DNA of 64,000 bases from Pseudomonas sp. v388 (GTDB lineage Bacteria; Pseudomonadota; Gammaproteobacteria; Pseudomonadales; Pseudomonadaceae): assembly GCF_003935425.1 (NCBI RefSeq), contig NZ_RHQN01000005.1, positions 338,413 through 402,412 of the forward strand, written 5' to 3'. Below are positions 37,121 to 46,995 of the stretch, one piece after another (within the stretch, counting starts at the first letter, position 1; each line of letters opens with the position of its first letter). The translations under genes were made by a program, and so were the position numbers. Below the pieces are notes generated by a model, which was not told the origin of the DNA, ran no database searches, and worked only from the letters and a program-made list of their open reading frames with translations.

Positions 37121-38214
37121 TGTCCGAGCAGGAACTCAAGGCGCTACGCGTCCGTATCGACAGCCTGGACGAAAAGGTCCTGGAACTGATCAGTGAGCGC
37201 GCCCGCTGCGCCCAGGAAGTGGCGCGAGTGAAGATGGCGTCCCTGGCGGAAGGCGAAGTGCCTGTGTTCTATCGCCCGGAGCGTGAAGCCCAGGTTCTCA
37301 AGCGAGTGATGGAGCGCAATCGCGGTCCGTTGAGCAATGAGGAAATGGCCCGGCTGTTCCGGGAAATCATGTCCTCGTGCCTGGCGCTCGAACAGCCGCT
37401 GAAAGTGGCCTATCTCGGCCCTGAAGGTACCTTCACCCAGGCGGCGGCCATGAAGCATTTCGGCCACGCGGTGATCAGCCTGCCGATGGCCGCCATCGAC
37501 GAAGTGTTCCGCGAAGTGGTTGCCGGTGCAGTGAACTTCGGCGTGGTGCCGGTGGAAAACTCCACCGAAGGCGCTGTGAACCACACGCTGGACAGTTTTC
37601 TCGAACATGACATGGTGATCTGCGGCGAAGTCGAGCTGCGCATTCACCACCACCTGCTGGTCGGTGAAAACACCAAGACTGAAAGCATCAGCCGTATCTA
37701 CTCCCATGCTCAGTCGCTGGCGCAGTGCCGCAAGTGGCTGGACGCCCATTACCCGAATGTCGAGCGCGTGGCGGTTGCCAGCAACGCCGAGGCGGCCAAG
37801 CGGGTCAAGGGCGAGTGGAATTCCGCAGCCATCGCCGGTGACATGGCGGCAGGCCTGTATGGCCTGACGCGCCTGGCGGAAAAGATCGAGGACCGTCCGG
37901 ACAACTCCACGCGGTTCCTGATCATCGGCAACCAGGAAGTGCCGCCGACCGGCGATGACAAGACCTCGATCATCGTCTCGATGAGCAACAAACCGGGTGC
38001 GTTGCACGAATTGCTGGTGCCGTTCCACGAAAACGGCCTGGACCTCACCCGTATCGAGACGCGTCCTTCGCGCAGCGGCAAGTGGACTTACGTTTTCTTC
38101 ATCGATTTTGTGGGGCATCACCAGGACCCGCTGGTCAAGGCGGTACTGGAGAAAATCAGCCACGAAGCGGTCGCGCTCAAGGTGCTGGGTTCCTACCCCA
38201 AAGCGGTTCTTTGA
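37120..38214 (+). CDS. pheA: Bifunctional chorismate mutase / prephenate dehydratase PheA
   Basis: Two steps from chorismate to phenylpyruvate. 364 residues: chorismate mutase (AroQ type) residues 1-90 (LRVRIDSLDEKVLELISERARCAQEVARVK), prephenate dehydratase about 95-275 (YLGPEGTFTQAAA, VENSTEGAVNHTLD, DNSTRFLIIG with the TRF motif), and a C-terminal ACT regulatory domain (KPGALHELLVPF, IETRPSRSGKWTY with the ESRP-like motif) for phenylalanine feedback. Start ATG overlaps the serC stop. Confidence 0.97.
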   Translation: MSEQELKALRVRIDSLDEKVLELISERARCAQEVARVKMASLAEGEVPVFYRPEREAQVLKRVMERNRGPLSNEEMARLFREIMSSCLALEQPLKVAYLGPEGTFTQAAAMKHFGHAVISLPMAAIDEVFREVVAGAVNFGVVPVENSTEGAVNHTLDSFLEHDMVICGEVELRIHHHLLVGENTKTESISRIYSHAQSLAQCRKWLDAHYPNVERVAVASNAEAAKRVKGEWNSAAIAGDMAAGLYGLTRLAEKIEDRPDNSTRFLIIGNQEVPPTGDDKTSIIVSMSNKPGALHELLVPFHENGLDLTRIETRPSRSGKWTYVFFIDFVGHHQDPLVKAVLEKISHEAVALKVLGSYPKAVL

Positions 38215-38225
38215 AGGGACGAAAC

Positions 38226-39338
38226 ATGAGCAACGATTTCCTCGCCCTGGCCGTGCCGGGCGTGCAGAAACTCTCGCCTTACGTTCCGGGCAAACCCGTG
38301 GACGAGCTGGCGCGGGAGTTCGATCTGGACCCGGCAAGCATCATCAAGCTGGCCAGCAACGAAAACCCGCTTGGCGCCAGCCCCAAGGCGCTGGCCGCCA
38401 TCCGCGGCGAGCTGGCCGAGCTGACGCGCTATCCCGACGGCAATGGCTTTGCGCTCAAGCAGCGTCTGGCCCAGCGGTGTGGTGTACAGATCGAACAGGT
38501 AACGCTGGGCAATGGCTCCAACGATATCCTCGAACTGGTGGCGCGGGCCTGGCTGGCGCCGGGTTTGAACGCGGTGTTCAGCGAGTTCGCCTTCGCCATT
38601 TATCCGATCGTCACCCAGGCTGTCGGTGCCGAGGCACGGGTCACGCCCGCGCATGAGTGGGGCCACGATTTGCCCGCGATGCTGGCCGCGATCGACAGCC
38701 AGACCCGCGTAGTCTTCATCGCCAACCCGAATAATCCGACCGGCACCTGGTTCGGTCCGCAGGCGCTGGCAGCGTTTCTCGCCGCCGTGCCCCCGCACGT
38801 GCTGGTCGTGCTGGACGAAGCCTACATCGAGTACGCCGAAGGCGAGCAACTGCCTGATGGCCTGGATTACCTGGCGGCGTATCCGAACCTGCTGGTGTCG
38901 CGCACCTTTTCCAAGGCTTATGGCCTGGCGTCGCTGCGCGTGGGCTATGGCCTGTCTTCGCCTGCGGTGGCTGACGTGCTCAATCGCGTTCGTCAGCCGT
39001 TCAACGTCAACAGCCTTGCGCTGGCGGCTGCATGCGCCGCGCTGGACGACGTGGAATACGTTGAGCAGAGTCGCCGACTGAATGAAGCCGGGATGCGTCA
39101 GTTGGAGGACGGACTGCGCGCCCTGGGCCTGGGCTGGATTCCGTCGCGGGCCAATTTCATCGCTGTCGATCTGAATCGTCCGGCGGCGCCGGTCTATGAA
39201 GGCCTGCTGCGCGAGGGCGTGATCGTGCGTCCGGTCGGCGGCTACGGCATGCCCGATCACTTGCGGGTCAGCATCGGTCTGGCCCACGAGAATGAGCGTT
39301 TTCTGGACGCACTGAGCCGGGTGCTCGCCCGTGGCTGA
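38226..39338 (+). CDS. hisC: Histidinol-phosphate aminotransferase HisC (aromatic-cluster copy)
   Basis: 370 residues, fold-type I PLP enzyme: KLASNENPLGASPKAL, NPNNPTGTWF, VLDEAYIEYAEG, Schiff-base lysine SRTFSKAYGLASLRVGYG. In pseudomonads this copy in the pheA-tyrA cluster (hisC2) accompanies another hisC in the his operon, and may serve aromatic amino acid transamination as well as histidine. Eleven bases after pheA. The next gene begins inside its end. Confidence 0.93.
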   Translation: MSNDFLALAVPGVQKLSPYVPGKPVDELAREFDLDPASIIKLASNENPLGASPKALAAIRGELAELTRYPDGNGFALKQRLAQRCGVQIEQVTLGNGSNDILELVARAWLAPGLNAVFSEFAFAIYPIVTQAVGAEARVTPAHEWGHDLPAMLAAIDSQTRVVFIANPNNPTGTWFGPQALAAFLAAVPPHVLVVLDEAYIEYAEGEQLPDGLDYLAAYPNLLVSRTFSKAYGLASLRVGYGLSSPAVADVLNRVRQPFNVNSLALAAACAALDDVEYVEQSRRLNEAGMRQLEDGLRALGLGWIPSRANFIAVDLNRPAAPVYEGLLREGVIVRPVGGYGMPDHLRVSIGLAHENERFLDALSRVLARG

Positions 39339-41574
39339 TGTCACGGCAATGCAATCAGTCGAACCTATCATGGGTCGCCTTGTGGTGGTCGGCCTTGGGC
39401 TGATCGGCGGCTCGTTCGCTAAAGGGGTGCGCCAGAGCGGATTGTGTCGCGAGGTGGTCGGTGTCGATCTGAACGCGCAGTCGCGTCGCCTGGCCGTCGA
39501 GCTGGGCGTGGTGGACCGTTGCGAGGAAGATCTGGTCGTTGCCTGTCAGGGTGCGGATGTGATCCAGCTGGCGGTCCCGATCCTGGCGATGGAGCGCATG
39601 CTGGCCTTGCTTGCTCCGCTGGATCTGGGTGACGCCGTGCTGACGGACGTCGGCAGTGCCAAGGGCAATGTGGTCCGCGCGGCTCGTCAGGCCTTTGGTC
39701 GTATGCCGCCGCGCTTCGTGCCGGGGCACCCGATTGCAGGCTCGGAGCAAAGCGGCGTCGAAGCGGCGAATGCCGAACTGTTTCGTCGTCACAAAGTGAT
39801 TCTGACGCCAGTGGAAGAGACCGATCCGGCGGCGCTGGCGCTGGTCAATCGGCTGTGGACGGCCTTGGGTGCGGATGTCGAGCACATGCAGGTCGAACGC
39901 CATGATGAAGTGCTGGCGGCGACCAGTCACCTGCCGCACCTGCTGGCGTTCGGTCTGGTGGATTCGCTGGCCAAGCGCAACGAGAACCTGGAGATCTTCC
40001 GGTATGCCGCCGGCGGCTTTCGTGATTTCACCCGAATCGCCGGTAGCGATCCGGTCATGTGGCACGACATCTTCCTCGCCAACCGCGAGGCCGTTCTGCG
40101 CACGCTCGATACGTTTCGCAGCGACCTGGACGCGCTGCGCGATGCGGTGGATGCCGGTGACGGTCATCAGATGCTGGGTGTTTTCACCCGTGCGCGAGTG
40201 GCGCGCGAGCATTTCGGCAAGATCCTGGCGCGTCGTGCCTATGTGGAAACCAAGGATGTCGAGCACGTGATCTTTCAGGCGCAACCCGGTGGCAGCGTCA
40301 GCGGCAGCATTCGTGTGCCCGGTGACAAATCCATTTCGCACCGCTCGATCATGCTCGGCTCCCTGGCTAAGGGTATCACCGAGATCGAAGGCTTTCTGGA
40401 AGGCGAGGACGCCCTGGCGACCCTGCAGGCATTTCGCGACATGGGTGTGGTAATCGAAGGGCCGCATCAGGGGCGGGTGACTATTCATGGTGTCGGCCTG
40501 CACGGCCTGAAGTCCGCGCCGGGCCCGATCTATCTGGGTAATTCCGGCACTTCCATGCGCCTGCTGGCCGGCTTGCTGGCCGGACAGGACTTCGACAGTA
40601 CCCTGATCGGCAGTGCATCGCTGTCGCGGCGCTCGATGGAGCGGGTGGTCGAACCGTTGCGCACCTTGGGCGCGGTGATCGAAACCGGTGCCGAGGGACG
40701 TCCGCCGCTGGTGGTCCGTGGCGGCAAACGGCTGACCGGCCAGGTATGCATCACCCCCATCGCCAGCGCGCAGGTCAAATCATCGCTGCTGCTCGCCGGG
40801 TTGTATGCCGGCGGCCGGACGGCAGTGGTCGAGCCCGCGCCGACCCGTGATCACACCGAGCGCATGCTCAATGGCTTTGGTTATCCGGTCAGTGTCCAGG
40901 GCCACCAGGTTTCGGTGGAAGGCGGGCATGCGTTGGTAGCGACACGCATTCAGGTGCCTGCCGACATTTCCTCTGCCGCCTTCTTTCTGGTCGCGGCCGC
41001 CATTACCGAGGGTTCCGACCTGCGTCTGGAACATGTGGGCGTCAATCCCACGCGTACCGGCATCATCGAGATCCTGCGGCTGATGGGCGCTGATATCAGT
41101 CTGGTCAATGAGCGCGAAGTGGGGGGTGAGCCGGTTGCTGATCTTCATATTCGCCATGCGCCGCTGCGCGGAGTCGAGATTCCCGAAGTGCTGGCCCGGC
41201 CGGCGTTCGATGAATTCCCTGCATTGTTTATTGCGGCAGCCTGTGCCCAGGGGCGTACCATTATACGAGGCGTCCACGAACTGCGAGTCAAGGAGTCGGA
41301 TCGCGTCCAGGCCATGGCGGACGGGCTTGCAAGCCTGGGCGTCAAGGTCGAGTCCGCGACCGACGGTATTTTCATCGAGGGTGGTGTAATAGGTGGCGGC
41401 GAAATAGACGCGCGCGGCGACCATCGGGTCGCGATGGCTTTTGGCGTTGCGTCCTTGCGGGCGTGCGCGCCGATTCGTATCCACGATTGCGCGAACGTCG
41501 CCACATCGTTTCCTAATTTCCTGGCGCTGTGCGCTCAAGTCGGCATGCGTATAGCGCAAGAGGTTCAAAAGTGA
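39331..41574 (+). CDS. tyrA-aroA: Fused prephenate dehydrogenase / EPSP synthase (TyrA-AroA)
   Basis: 747 residues in one continuous frame. N-terminal TyrA domain (about 10-300): [42 protein letters not shown]-terminal AroA domain from about 315: [57 protein letters not shown] and DHRVAMAF, the class I type. So one protein works at tyrosine synthesis and at the sixth shikimate step. GTG start at 39331 overlaps hisC by 8 bases; ATGs at 39349 and 39370 (MGRLVVVG) are alternatives. The fusion is known from pseudomonads. Confidence 0.96.
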   Translation: MADVTAMQSVEPIMGRLVVVGLGLIGGSFAKGVRQSGLCREVVGVDLNAQSRRLAVELGVVDRCEEDLVVACQGADVIQLAVPILAMERMLALLAPLDLGDAVLTDVGSAKGNVVRAARQAFGRMPPRFVPGHPIAGSEQSGVEAANAELFRRHKVILTPVEETDPAALALVNRLWTALGADVEHMQVERHDEVLAATSHLPHLLAFGLVDSLAKRNENLEIFRYAAGGFRDFTRIAGSDPVMWHDIFLANREAVLRTLDTFRSDLDALRDAVDAGDGHQMLGVFTRARVAREHFGKILARRAYVETKDVEHVIFQAQPGGSVSGSIRVPGDKSISHRSIMLGSLAKGITEIEGFLEGEDALATLQAFRDMGVVIEGPHQGRVTIHGVGLHGLKSAPGPIYLGNSGTSMRLLAGLLAGQDFDSTLIGSASLSRRSMERVVEPLRTLGAVIETGAEGRPPLVVRGGKRLTGQVCITPIASAQVKSSLLLAGLYAGGRTAVVEPAPTRDHTERMLNGFGYPVSVQGHQVSVEGGHALVATRIQVPADISSAAFFLVAAAITEGSDLRLEHVGVNPTRTGIIEILRLMGADISLVNEREVGGEPVADLHIRHAPLRGVEIPEVLARPAFDEFPALFIAAACAQGRTIIRGVHELRVKESDRVQAMADGLASLGVKVESATDGIFIEGGVIGGGEIDARGDHRVAMAFGVASLRACAPIRIHDCANVATSFPNFLALCAQVGMRIAQEVQK

Positions 41575-42260
41575 AGATCAAAGCACCCGTTATTACCATC
41601 GATGGACCAAGCGGTTCGGGCAAAGGCACCGTTGCCGGTCTGTTGGCGCGCCAGCTGGGCTGGTGTCTGCTCGATTCGGGCGCGCTGTATCGCCTGCTGG
41701 CGTTCGCCGCGCGCAATCACGGCGTGGACCTGACCAACGAGGAAGCGCTCAAATTGCTGGCTGCGCATCTCGACGTTCAGTTCGAAGCCGCTTCGGCAGG
41801 TCATGGGCAGCGCATCATTCTGGAAGGCGAAGAAGTCACCAACGCGATCCGCAACGAGCAGATCGGCAGCGGTGCATCACAGGTCGCGTCGTTGCCGGCG
41901 GTGCGCGATGCATTGCTGCAGAGGCAGCGGGCATTTCAGGAAGAACCGGGCCTGGTGGCCGACGGTCGCGACATGGGCACGGTGGTGTTTCCGGATGCGC
42001 CATTGAAGATTTTCCTGACTGCCAGTGCCGAGGAACGAGCGCGCCGACGTTACTTGCAGTTGAAGGCCAAGGGTGATGATGTTAGTCTGTCGAGTCTGCT
42101 AGATGAGATAAGTGCGCGCGACGAGCGTGACACCCAGCGAGCGGTAGCCCCGCTCAAGCCGGCGCATGACGCCATACAGCTGGATTCTACCGAGTTGTCC
42201 ATCGAGCAGGTGCTGGAGCGCATCCTGAGTGAAGTCGCACTACGCGATATCGCCGGATGA
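41571..42260 (+). CDS. cmk: Cytidylate kinase Cmk
   Basis: Phosphorylates CMP and dCMP. 229 residues from GTG 41571, preceded by AGAGG and overlapping the end of tyrA-aroA in GTGA. P-loop [16 protein letters not shown], the CMP-binding region [28 protein letters not shown] and the LID arginines [13 protein letters not shown]. Linked directly to rpsA, as in many gammaproteobacteria. Confidence 0.97.
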   Translation: MKIKAPVITIDGPSGSGKGTVAGLLARQLGWCLLDSGALYRLLAFAARNHGVDLTNEEALKLLAAHLDVQFEAASAGHGQRIILEGEEVTNAIRNEQIGSGASQVASLPAVRDALLQRQRAFQEEPGLVADGRDMGTVVFPDAPLKIFLTASAEERARRRYLQLKAKGDDVSLSSLLDEISARDERDTQRAVAPLKPAHDAIQLDSTELSIEQVLERILSEVALRDIAG

Positions 42261-42272
42261 TCAAGGAGCCTC

Positions 42273-42341
42273 GCGAGAGACCAGACATAGTCTCGCAGGC
42301 GTCCTTTAATATGAACGAAACCCACGTTGTCTGGAGCGTGG
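42273..42341 (+). promoter_or_regulatory. Leader hairpins upstream of rpsA
   Basis: GCGAGA (42273-42278) pairs with TCTCGC (42291-42296), and CCACG (42322-42326) with CGTGG (42337-42341). They lie in the 122-base cmk-rpsA gap. rpsA translation is autoregulated by S1 through leader structure in E. coli; a similar role here is an inference. Confidence 0.35.
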
Positions 42342-42382
42342 CAGATGGGCGTATCCTTCGCCCTTGATCAACAGGAATTAAA

Positions 42383-44068
42383 ATGAGCGAAAGCTTTGCA
42401 GAACTTTTTGAAGAAAGCCTAAAAACCCTGAACCTTCAGCCGGGCGCAATCATTACCGGTATCGTTGTCGACATCGACGGTGATTGGGTAACTGTTCACG
42501 CCGGCCTGAAGTCCGAGGGCGTCATCCCGCTCGAGCAGTTCTACAACGACGCTGGCGAGCTGACCATCAAGGTCGGTGATGAAGTGCACGTTGCGCTGGA
42601 CGCGGTCGAAGACGGCTTTGGCGAAACCAAGCTGTCCCGCGAAAAAGCCAAGCGCGCCGAGTGCTGGATTGTTCTGGAAGCGGCTTTCGCAGCTGAAGAA
42701 GTGGTCAAGGGCGTTATCAACGGTAAGGTTAAAGGCGGCTTCACAGTCGACGTTAACGGCATCCGTGCGTTCCTGCCTGGTTCTCTGGTTGATGTCCGCC
42801 CAGTGCGTGACACGACTCACCTGGAAGGCAAAGAGCTCGAGTTCAAGGTCATCAAGCTGGACCAGAAGCGCAACAACGTTGTCGTTTCCCGTCGCAGTGT
42901 CCTGGAAGCCGAGAACAGCGCCGAGCGCGAAGCTCTGCTCGAGTCCCTGCAGGAAGGCCAGCAAGTCAAAGGTATCGTCAAGAACCTCACCGATTACGGC
43001 GCATTCGTCGATCTGGGTGGCGTCGATGGCCTGCTGCACATCACCGACATGGCCTGGAAGCGTATCAAGCATCCATCGGAAATCGTCAATGTTGGCGATG
43101 AGATCGATGTGAAGGTCCTGAAGTACGATCGCGAGCGCAATCGTGTTTCCCTGGGTCTGAAGCAACTGGGCGAAGACCCATGGGTTGCTATCAAGGCTCG
43201 TTACCCGGAAGGCACCCGCGTCACCGCGCGCGTTACCAACCTGACCGACTACGGCTGCTTCGCAGAGCTGGAAGAAGGCGTGGAAGGCCTGGTACACGTT
43301 TCCGAAATGGACTGGACCAACAAGAACATCCACCCTTCGAAAGTCGTTCAGGTTGGCGATGAAGTGGAAGTCATGGTTCTGGACATCGACGAAGAGCGTC
43401 GTCGTATTTCCCTTGGCATCAAGCAGTGCAAGTCGAACCCGTGGGAAGACTTCTCCGGCCAGTTCAACAAGGGCGACAAGATCTCCGGCACCATCAAGTC
43501 GATCACCGATTTCGGTATCTTCATTGGTCTGGACGGCGGCATCGACGGCCTGGTTCACCTGTCCGACATCTCCTGGAACGAAGTGGGCGAAGAAGCCGTA
43601 CGTCGCTTCAAGAAAGGCGACGAGCTTGACACCGTGATCCTGTCGGTTGATCCAGAGCGTGAGCGCATCTCGCTGGGTATCAAGCAGCTGGAAAGCGATC
43701 CGTTCTCCGAGTACGTCACTGTCAATGACAAAGGCGCAATCGTTCGCGGTATCGTTAAAGAAGTTGACGCCAAAGGCGCCATCATCACTCTGGCCGACGA
43801 CATCGAAGCGACCCTCAAGGCTTCCGAAATCAGCCGTGACCGCGTCGAAGACGCGCGTAACGTTCTGAAGGAAGGCGAAGAGATCGAAGCCAAGATCATC
43901 AGCGTTGACCGCAAGAGCCGCGTAATCAGCTTGTCCATCAAGTCGAAAGACGTTGAAGACGAGAAAGAAGCTATCCAGAGCCTGCGTAGCAAGCCTGAAG
44001 CTGCTGAAAGCACTGGTCCTACCACTATCGGTGACCTGCTGCGTGCGCAAATGGAAAAACAGAACTAA
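42383..44068 (+). CDS. rpsA: 30S ribosomal protein S1
   Basis: 561 residues with six S1 (OB-fold) repeats at roughly 20-90, 105-172, 190-260, 275-347, 362-435 and 450-520; repeats 3-6 show the typical GxVxxITDYGxFxxLxxGxxGLxHxSD pattern, e.g. [18 protein letters not shown]. Binds mRNA leaders and is essential for translation initiation on structured messages. GGAAT precedes the ATG; a strong terminator ends the transcript 18 bases past the stop. Confidence 0.98.
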   Translation: MSESFAELFEESLKTLNLQPGAIITGIVVDIDGDWVTVHAGLKSEGVIPLEQFYNDAGELTIKVGDEVHVALDAVEDGFGETKLSREKAKRAECWIVLEAAFAAEEVVKGVINGKVKGGFTVDVNGIRAFLPGSLVDVRPVRDTTHLEGKELEFKVIKLDQKRNNVVVSRRSVLEAENSAEREALLESLQEGQQVKGIVKNLTDYGAFVDLGGVDGLLHITDMAWKRIKHPSEIVNVGDEIDVKVLKYDRERNRVSLGLKQLGEDPWVAIKARYPEGTRVTARVTNLTDYGCFAELEEGVEGLVHVSEMDWTNKNIHPSKVVQVGDEVEVMVLDIDEERRRISLGIKQCKSNPWEDFSGQFNKGDKISGTIKSITDFGIFIGLDGGIDGLVHLSDISWNEVGEEAVRRFKKGDELDTVILSVDPERERISLGIKQLESDPFSEYVTVNDKGAIVRGIVKEVDAKGAIITLADDIEATLKASEISRDRVEDARNVLKEGEEIEAKIISVDRKSRVISLSIKSKDVEDEKEAIQSLRSKPEAAESTGPTTIGDLLRAQMEKQN

Positions 44069-44085
44069 GTTCTGCTTTCCAGTGA

Positions 44086-44113
44086 AAAAGGGCGACTTCG
44101 GTCGCCCTTTTTT
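44086..44113 (+). terminator. Strong intrinsic terminator after rpsA
   Basis: AAAAGGGCGAC (44086-44096), loop TTCG, GTCGCCCTTTTTT (44101-44113). Ends the serC-to-rpsA transcript. Confidence 0.93.
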
Positions 44114-44385
44114 GTGTCCGCGATTCAGACATCGCTCAGGCGGGCGCGGGGTCTATCATCATGCGACCTGTGCCTTTGGACGCGTCGAGGAAGCTGCAAG
44201 CCGCAGGTTATCGGCCTGTGACAGGACTCCAGCGCTTGAAAAGCACGCCACGCTTGTGACTGTCATGAATCAGGGGGCGGATGACATGAGTTCACATAAG
44301 TCAATACATGGGCTGTTCAAAATCTTCCGACCATGCTACAACCTTCGGAGCGCTGACCTAGCTGCTTGAAAAAGAAGGGAAAAAT
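44114..44385. other. Intergenic leader of ihfB
   Basis: 272 bases between the rpsA terminator and ihfB. No credible gene; an open frame crossing it from rpsA (43953-44369) is a shadow. It must hold the ihfB promoter: -10-like sequences occur near 44335 (CTACAACC) but none is strong. AAGGGAA is the ihfB ribosome site. Confidence 0.5.
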
Positions 44386-44688
44386 ATGACGAAGTCGGAG
44401 TTGATCGAACGAATTGTCACCCATCAAGGGCTGCTCTCATCCAAGGATGTCGAGCTGGCCATCAAGACCATGCTTGAACAAATGTCTCAGTGTCTGGCGA
44501 CAGGCGACCGTATCGAAATACGGGGCTTTGGCAGCTTCTCTTTGCACTATCGTGCTCCGCGAGTCGGTCGCAACCCTAAAACGGGCCAGTCGGTCAGTCT
44601 CGACGGCAAGTTCGTTCCTCACTTCAAGCCGGGCAAGGAGCTCCGTGACCGGGTCAATGAAGAGGAAGAAGGCTTTCAAGCCGAGTAA
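44386..44688 (+). CDS. ihfB: Integration host factor subunit beta
   Basis: 100 residues of the HU/IHF family: [30 protein letters not shown] dimerisation helices and the DNA-binding arm [26 protein letters not shown] with its intercalating proline. Forms a heterodimer with IhfA (encoded elsewhere) and bends DNA. Good ribosome site AAGGGAA. Followed 14 bases later by lapA. In pseudomonads ihfB marks the left border of the O-antigen locus. Confidence 0.97.
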   Translation: MTKSELIERIVTHQGLLSSKDVELAIKTMLEQMSQCLATGDRIEIRGFGSFSLHYRAPRVGRNPKTGQSVSLDGKFVPHFKPGKELRDRVNEEEEGFQAE

Positions 44689-44702
44689 CCAAGGATTTGC
44701 AG

Positions 44703-44945
44703 ATGCGCATTTTTAAACGAATTCTTCTCATTGTCGTGGCGTTGATCGTCGTGGCGGTCACCATGGTGTTCATGCTGGAAAACCGTCAGACCGTGGCCCT
44801 GACCTTTATGGGCTGGTCTGCTCCCGACATCTCGGTCGCCGTTGCGATTGTGCTTGCCTTGCTGGTAGGGATGTTGATTGGTCCGGTGTTCGCCTGGATC
44901 GCCAGCCTGCGCAGGAAACGTGTCCACTCCGCACGCTCGATCTGA
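44703..44945 (+). CDS. lapA: LapA-type (DUF1049) small inner-membrane protein
   Basis: 80 residues with two membrane helices: 5-26 (ILLIVVALIVVAVTMVFML) and 41-66 (VAVAIVLALLVGMLIGPVFAWI), joined by ENRQTVALTFMGWSAPDI, the pattern of LapA/YciS, which takes part in LPS assembly control with LapB and FtsH in E. coli. AAGGA precedes ATG 44703. No lapB follows here, unlike E. coli. Not related to the large adhesin also called LapA. Confidence 0.85.
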   Translation: MRIFKRILLIVVALIVVAVTMVFMLENRQTVALTFMGWSAPDISVAVAIVLALLVGMLIGPVFAWIASLRRKRVHSARSI

Positions 44946-45370
44946 GCCTGCAATAGCGGCATGCCGGGTGCAAATCCGGCGGCAAGCTCCAGGCGCGATG
45001 TCTGGAAATTTCGTGTCTCCCAATACTTTGAACGCCAATACAGACTCGAAAAAAGCGACGGCAAACCTGTCGGATCGTGCTGCTGATTAATGAATACGGC
45101 TCTGATAGTTTTGTAGGAAGTTTCTGTTAGTTTCGATTGAATTCGAGTTTATATTTGTACGGCTTTTAGACCGCTTCGCCCGATTTCCAGCAAACACGGC
45201 ATCTGATCGAGCATTCCGCGCATTTTGATGTTCGCTCAACAGGTTAATGCACGTTTTATCCCGGCTTGAAAGTTATGTCTGGCTATGCAGAATGCACGCG
45301 CTCGTCTGAACCCATGGGCGTATCAGGCGCGTTCATCTGTTTATCAGTCGTTGCTCGAGGAATGAATCGG
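44946..45370. other. Intergenic region, AT-richer than neighbours
   Basis: 425 bases between lapA and the beta-CASP hydrolase gene. Bases about 45090-45250 are clearly AT-rich (for example TTCGATTGAATTCGAG and TTTATATTTGTACGG) and likely hold the hydrolase promoter. The classical JUMPstart/ops sequence of O-antigen operons was looked for and not seen. No terminator was obvious after lapA. Confidence 0.5.
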
Positions 45371-46813
45371 ATGTCATACCCTGAAATTATCCACCATGGT
45401 GCAGTTGCCGGTGTTACAGGCTCCTGTCATCAGCTATGCATGGATGGACTGAACAGCCTGTTGATCGATTGCGGCGCGATTCAGGGCGGTGGATTGCCGG
45501 GCGACTCCACGGGGTTGGGGTTCGATCCCGCCGGGATCAAGGCGGTCATTGTCAGCCATGTGCACAATGACCATGCCGGGCGCTTGCCGGAGCTGCTGGC
45601 CGCAGGCTTCAAGGGGCCGATACTTTGCAGTGAGCCTTCGGCCCATCTGCTGCCGGTAGTGATCGACGACATCCTGAGGCTGCAACATGGCCGCGACTCC
45701 AAACACGCCGCCGAGCAACTCAATGCGATCCAGAGGCGGGTGATCGGGTTGCCGTTCGGTCACTGGTTCACGCTGAGCGACAGCGACACGCTGAAGTGCA
45801 GGGTGCGTCTGCAGCGGGCAGGACATATCCTGGGTTCTGCCTACGTGGAATGCGATGTGCAATACCCACAACAGGGACGTGCAGAGCGCGTGGTGTTTTC
45901 CGGCGACCTTGGGGCGGGTCATACGCCCATGCTGCCGAGCCCTCGGTCGCCCGAGTGCGCGGACATTCTGGTGCTGGAAAGCACCTACGGCGATCGTCTC
46001 CATCAGGATCGCAGCACTCGCCAGCTACGGCTGGAGCAGATTATCGACAAGGCGCTGGAGGACCGGGGCACGGTATTGATTCCCGCCTTCAGCATCGGTC
46101 GAACTCAAGAACTGCTCTACGAGCTGGAGGATATCCTGCAGCGCAAGGCGCTCTTGAGCCGCACGTCCGCTTCAGCGGACGCCCTTGCGGCCGACCAGCT
46201 GGCGACGCTCGACTGGCCGCAGCTGCCGATCATTCTCGACTCGCCGCTGGCCAGCCGGTTTACTCAGGTTTACCAGTCCTTCCAGGACTACTGGGACGCC
46301 GAAGCGCAGGCGCGAGTGCAGGTCGGGCGCGCGCCGCTGGGCTTTGACCAGTTGATCACCATCGACAGTCACGACCAGCACTTGCAGACGGTCAACTACC
46401 TGGCCAGCACCCTGCGTCCGGCCATTGTCATCGCCGGAAACGGCATGTGCGCCGGCGGCCGTATCGTCAACTATCTCAAGGCGATGCTGGGTGATCCACG
46501 CCATAACGTGATTTTCGTCGGCTATCAGGCCAAGGGCACGCCCGGCGCCGCCATCCAGGCCCACGGTCCTGTCGGCGGTTACGTGGAACTCGATCGTCAG
46601 CGCTACGACATTCGTGCGGGTATCGAAACAGCTTCGGGTTATTCGGCGCACGCCGATCAGGAAGGTCTGGTCGGGTTCGTGACAGGCATGGAGCAGTGGC
46701 CGCGCCAGATCCGGCTGGTCCACGGCGAAGCCCGCGCCAAGAAAGCACTGGGTCAGGTATTGCAGCGCAAGTATGCGATGGCGCGACGTAATCTGGAGTT
46801 GGTTATTCCCTGA
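45371..46813 (+). CDS. Metallo-beta-lactamase/beta-CASP family hydrolase
   Basis: 480 residues, a member of the MBL-fold beta-CASP group that includes RNA nucleases. Metal site HVHNDHAGRLPELL (HxHxDH), GHILGSAYVE, SGDLG, then the CASP insert with LESTYGDR, IPAFSIGRTQELLY, IILDSPLASRFTQVY, AGNGMCAGGRIVNYL, and C-terminal SAHADQEGL and VHGEARAKKAL. All expected metal ligands appear present. ATG 45371 has GAGGA 9 bases upstream; longer in-frame starts lack ribosome sites. Homologues of YsxC-like neighbours are not near; nothing links it to LPS other than position. Confidence 0.85.
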   Translation: MSYPEIIHHGAVAGVTGSCHQLCMDGLNSLLIDCGAIQGGGLPGDSTGLGFDPAGIKAVIVSHVHNDHAGRLPELLAAGFKGPILCSEPSAHLLPVVIDDILRLQHGRDSKHAAEQLNAIQRRVIGLPFGHWFTLSDSDTLKCRVRLQRAGHILGSAYVECDVQYPQQGRAERVVFSGDLGAGHTPMLPSPRSPECADILVLESTYGDRLHQDRSTRQLRLEQIIDKALEDRGTVLIPAFSIGRTQELLYELEDILQRKALLSRTSASADALAADQLATLDWPQLPIILDSPLASRFTQVYQSFQDYWDAEAQARVQVGRAPLGFDQLITIDSHDQHLQTVNYLASTLRPAIVIAGNGMCAGGRIVNYLKAMLGDPRHNVIFVGYQAKGTPGAAIQAHGPVGGYVELDRQRYDIRAGIETASGYSAHADQEGLVGFVTGMEQWPRQIRLVHGEARAKKALGQVLQRKYAMARRNLELVIP

Positions 46814-46995
46814 CAACGCGCGGTGAGTGTTCGTTTAAATGGTTTAAAGCGTTCTTCGATGTTTAAACGCCGTCATCGGAATGCTGCAGATTATTACTTG
46901 ACGGTATTGCCAAGTGTCCTGTAGATGAAGAATTCAGTTGATTAAAAATGTTGCTTAAGTAGTATCTTCGCTCTTTTCAAGCGGGACGTCCGGAC
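46814..46995 (+). promoter_or_regulatory. AT-rich upstream region of the short O-antigen-type operon
   Basis: Contains three GTTTAAA copies within 50 bases (GTTTAAATGGTTTAAAG and GTTTAAACG, 46834-46869) and a promoter-like TTGACG (46898-46903) with TAGATG 18 bases later (46922-46927). The GTTTAAA repeats could be a regulator site. Confidence 0.4.

Noticed and set aside
42419-44050. 543-codon minus-strand frame opposite rpsA
   Set aside because: Mirror of rpsA; no motifs, no ribosome site.
44946-45370. JUMPstart/ops element expected before O-antigen genes
   Set aside because: The ops core GGCGGTAG was looked for here and at 46814-46995 and not found.
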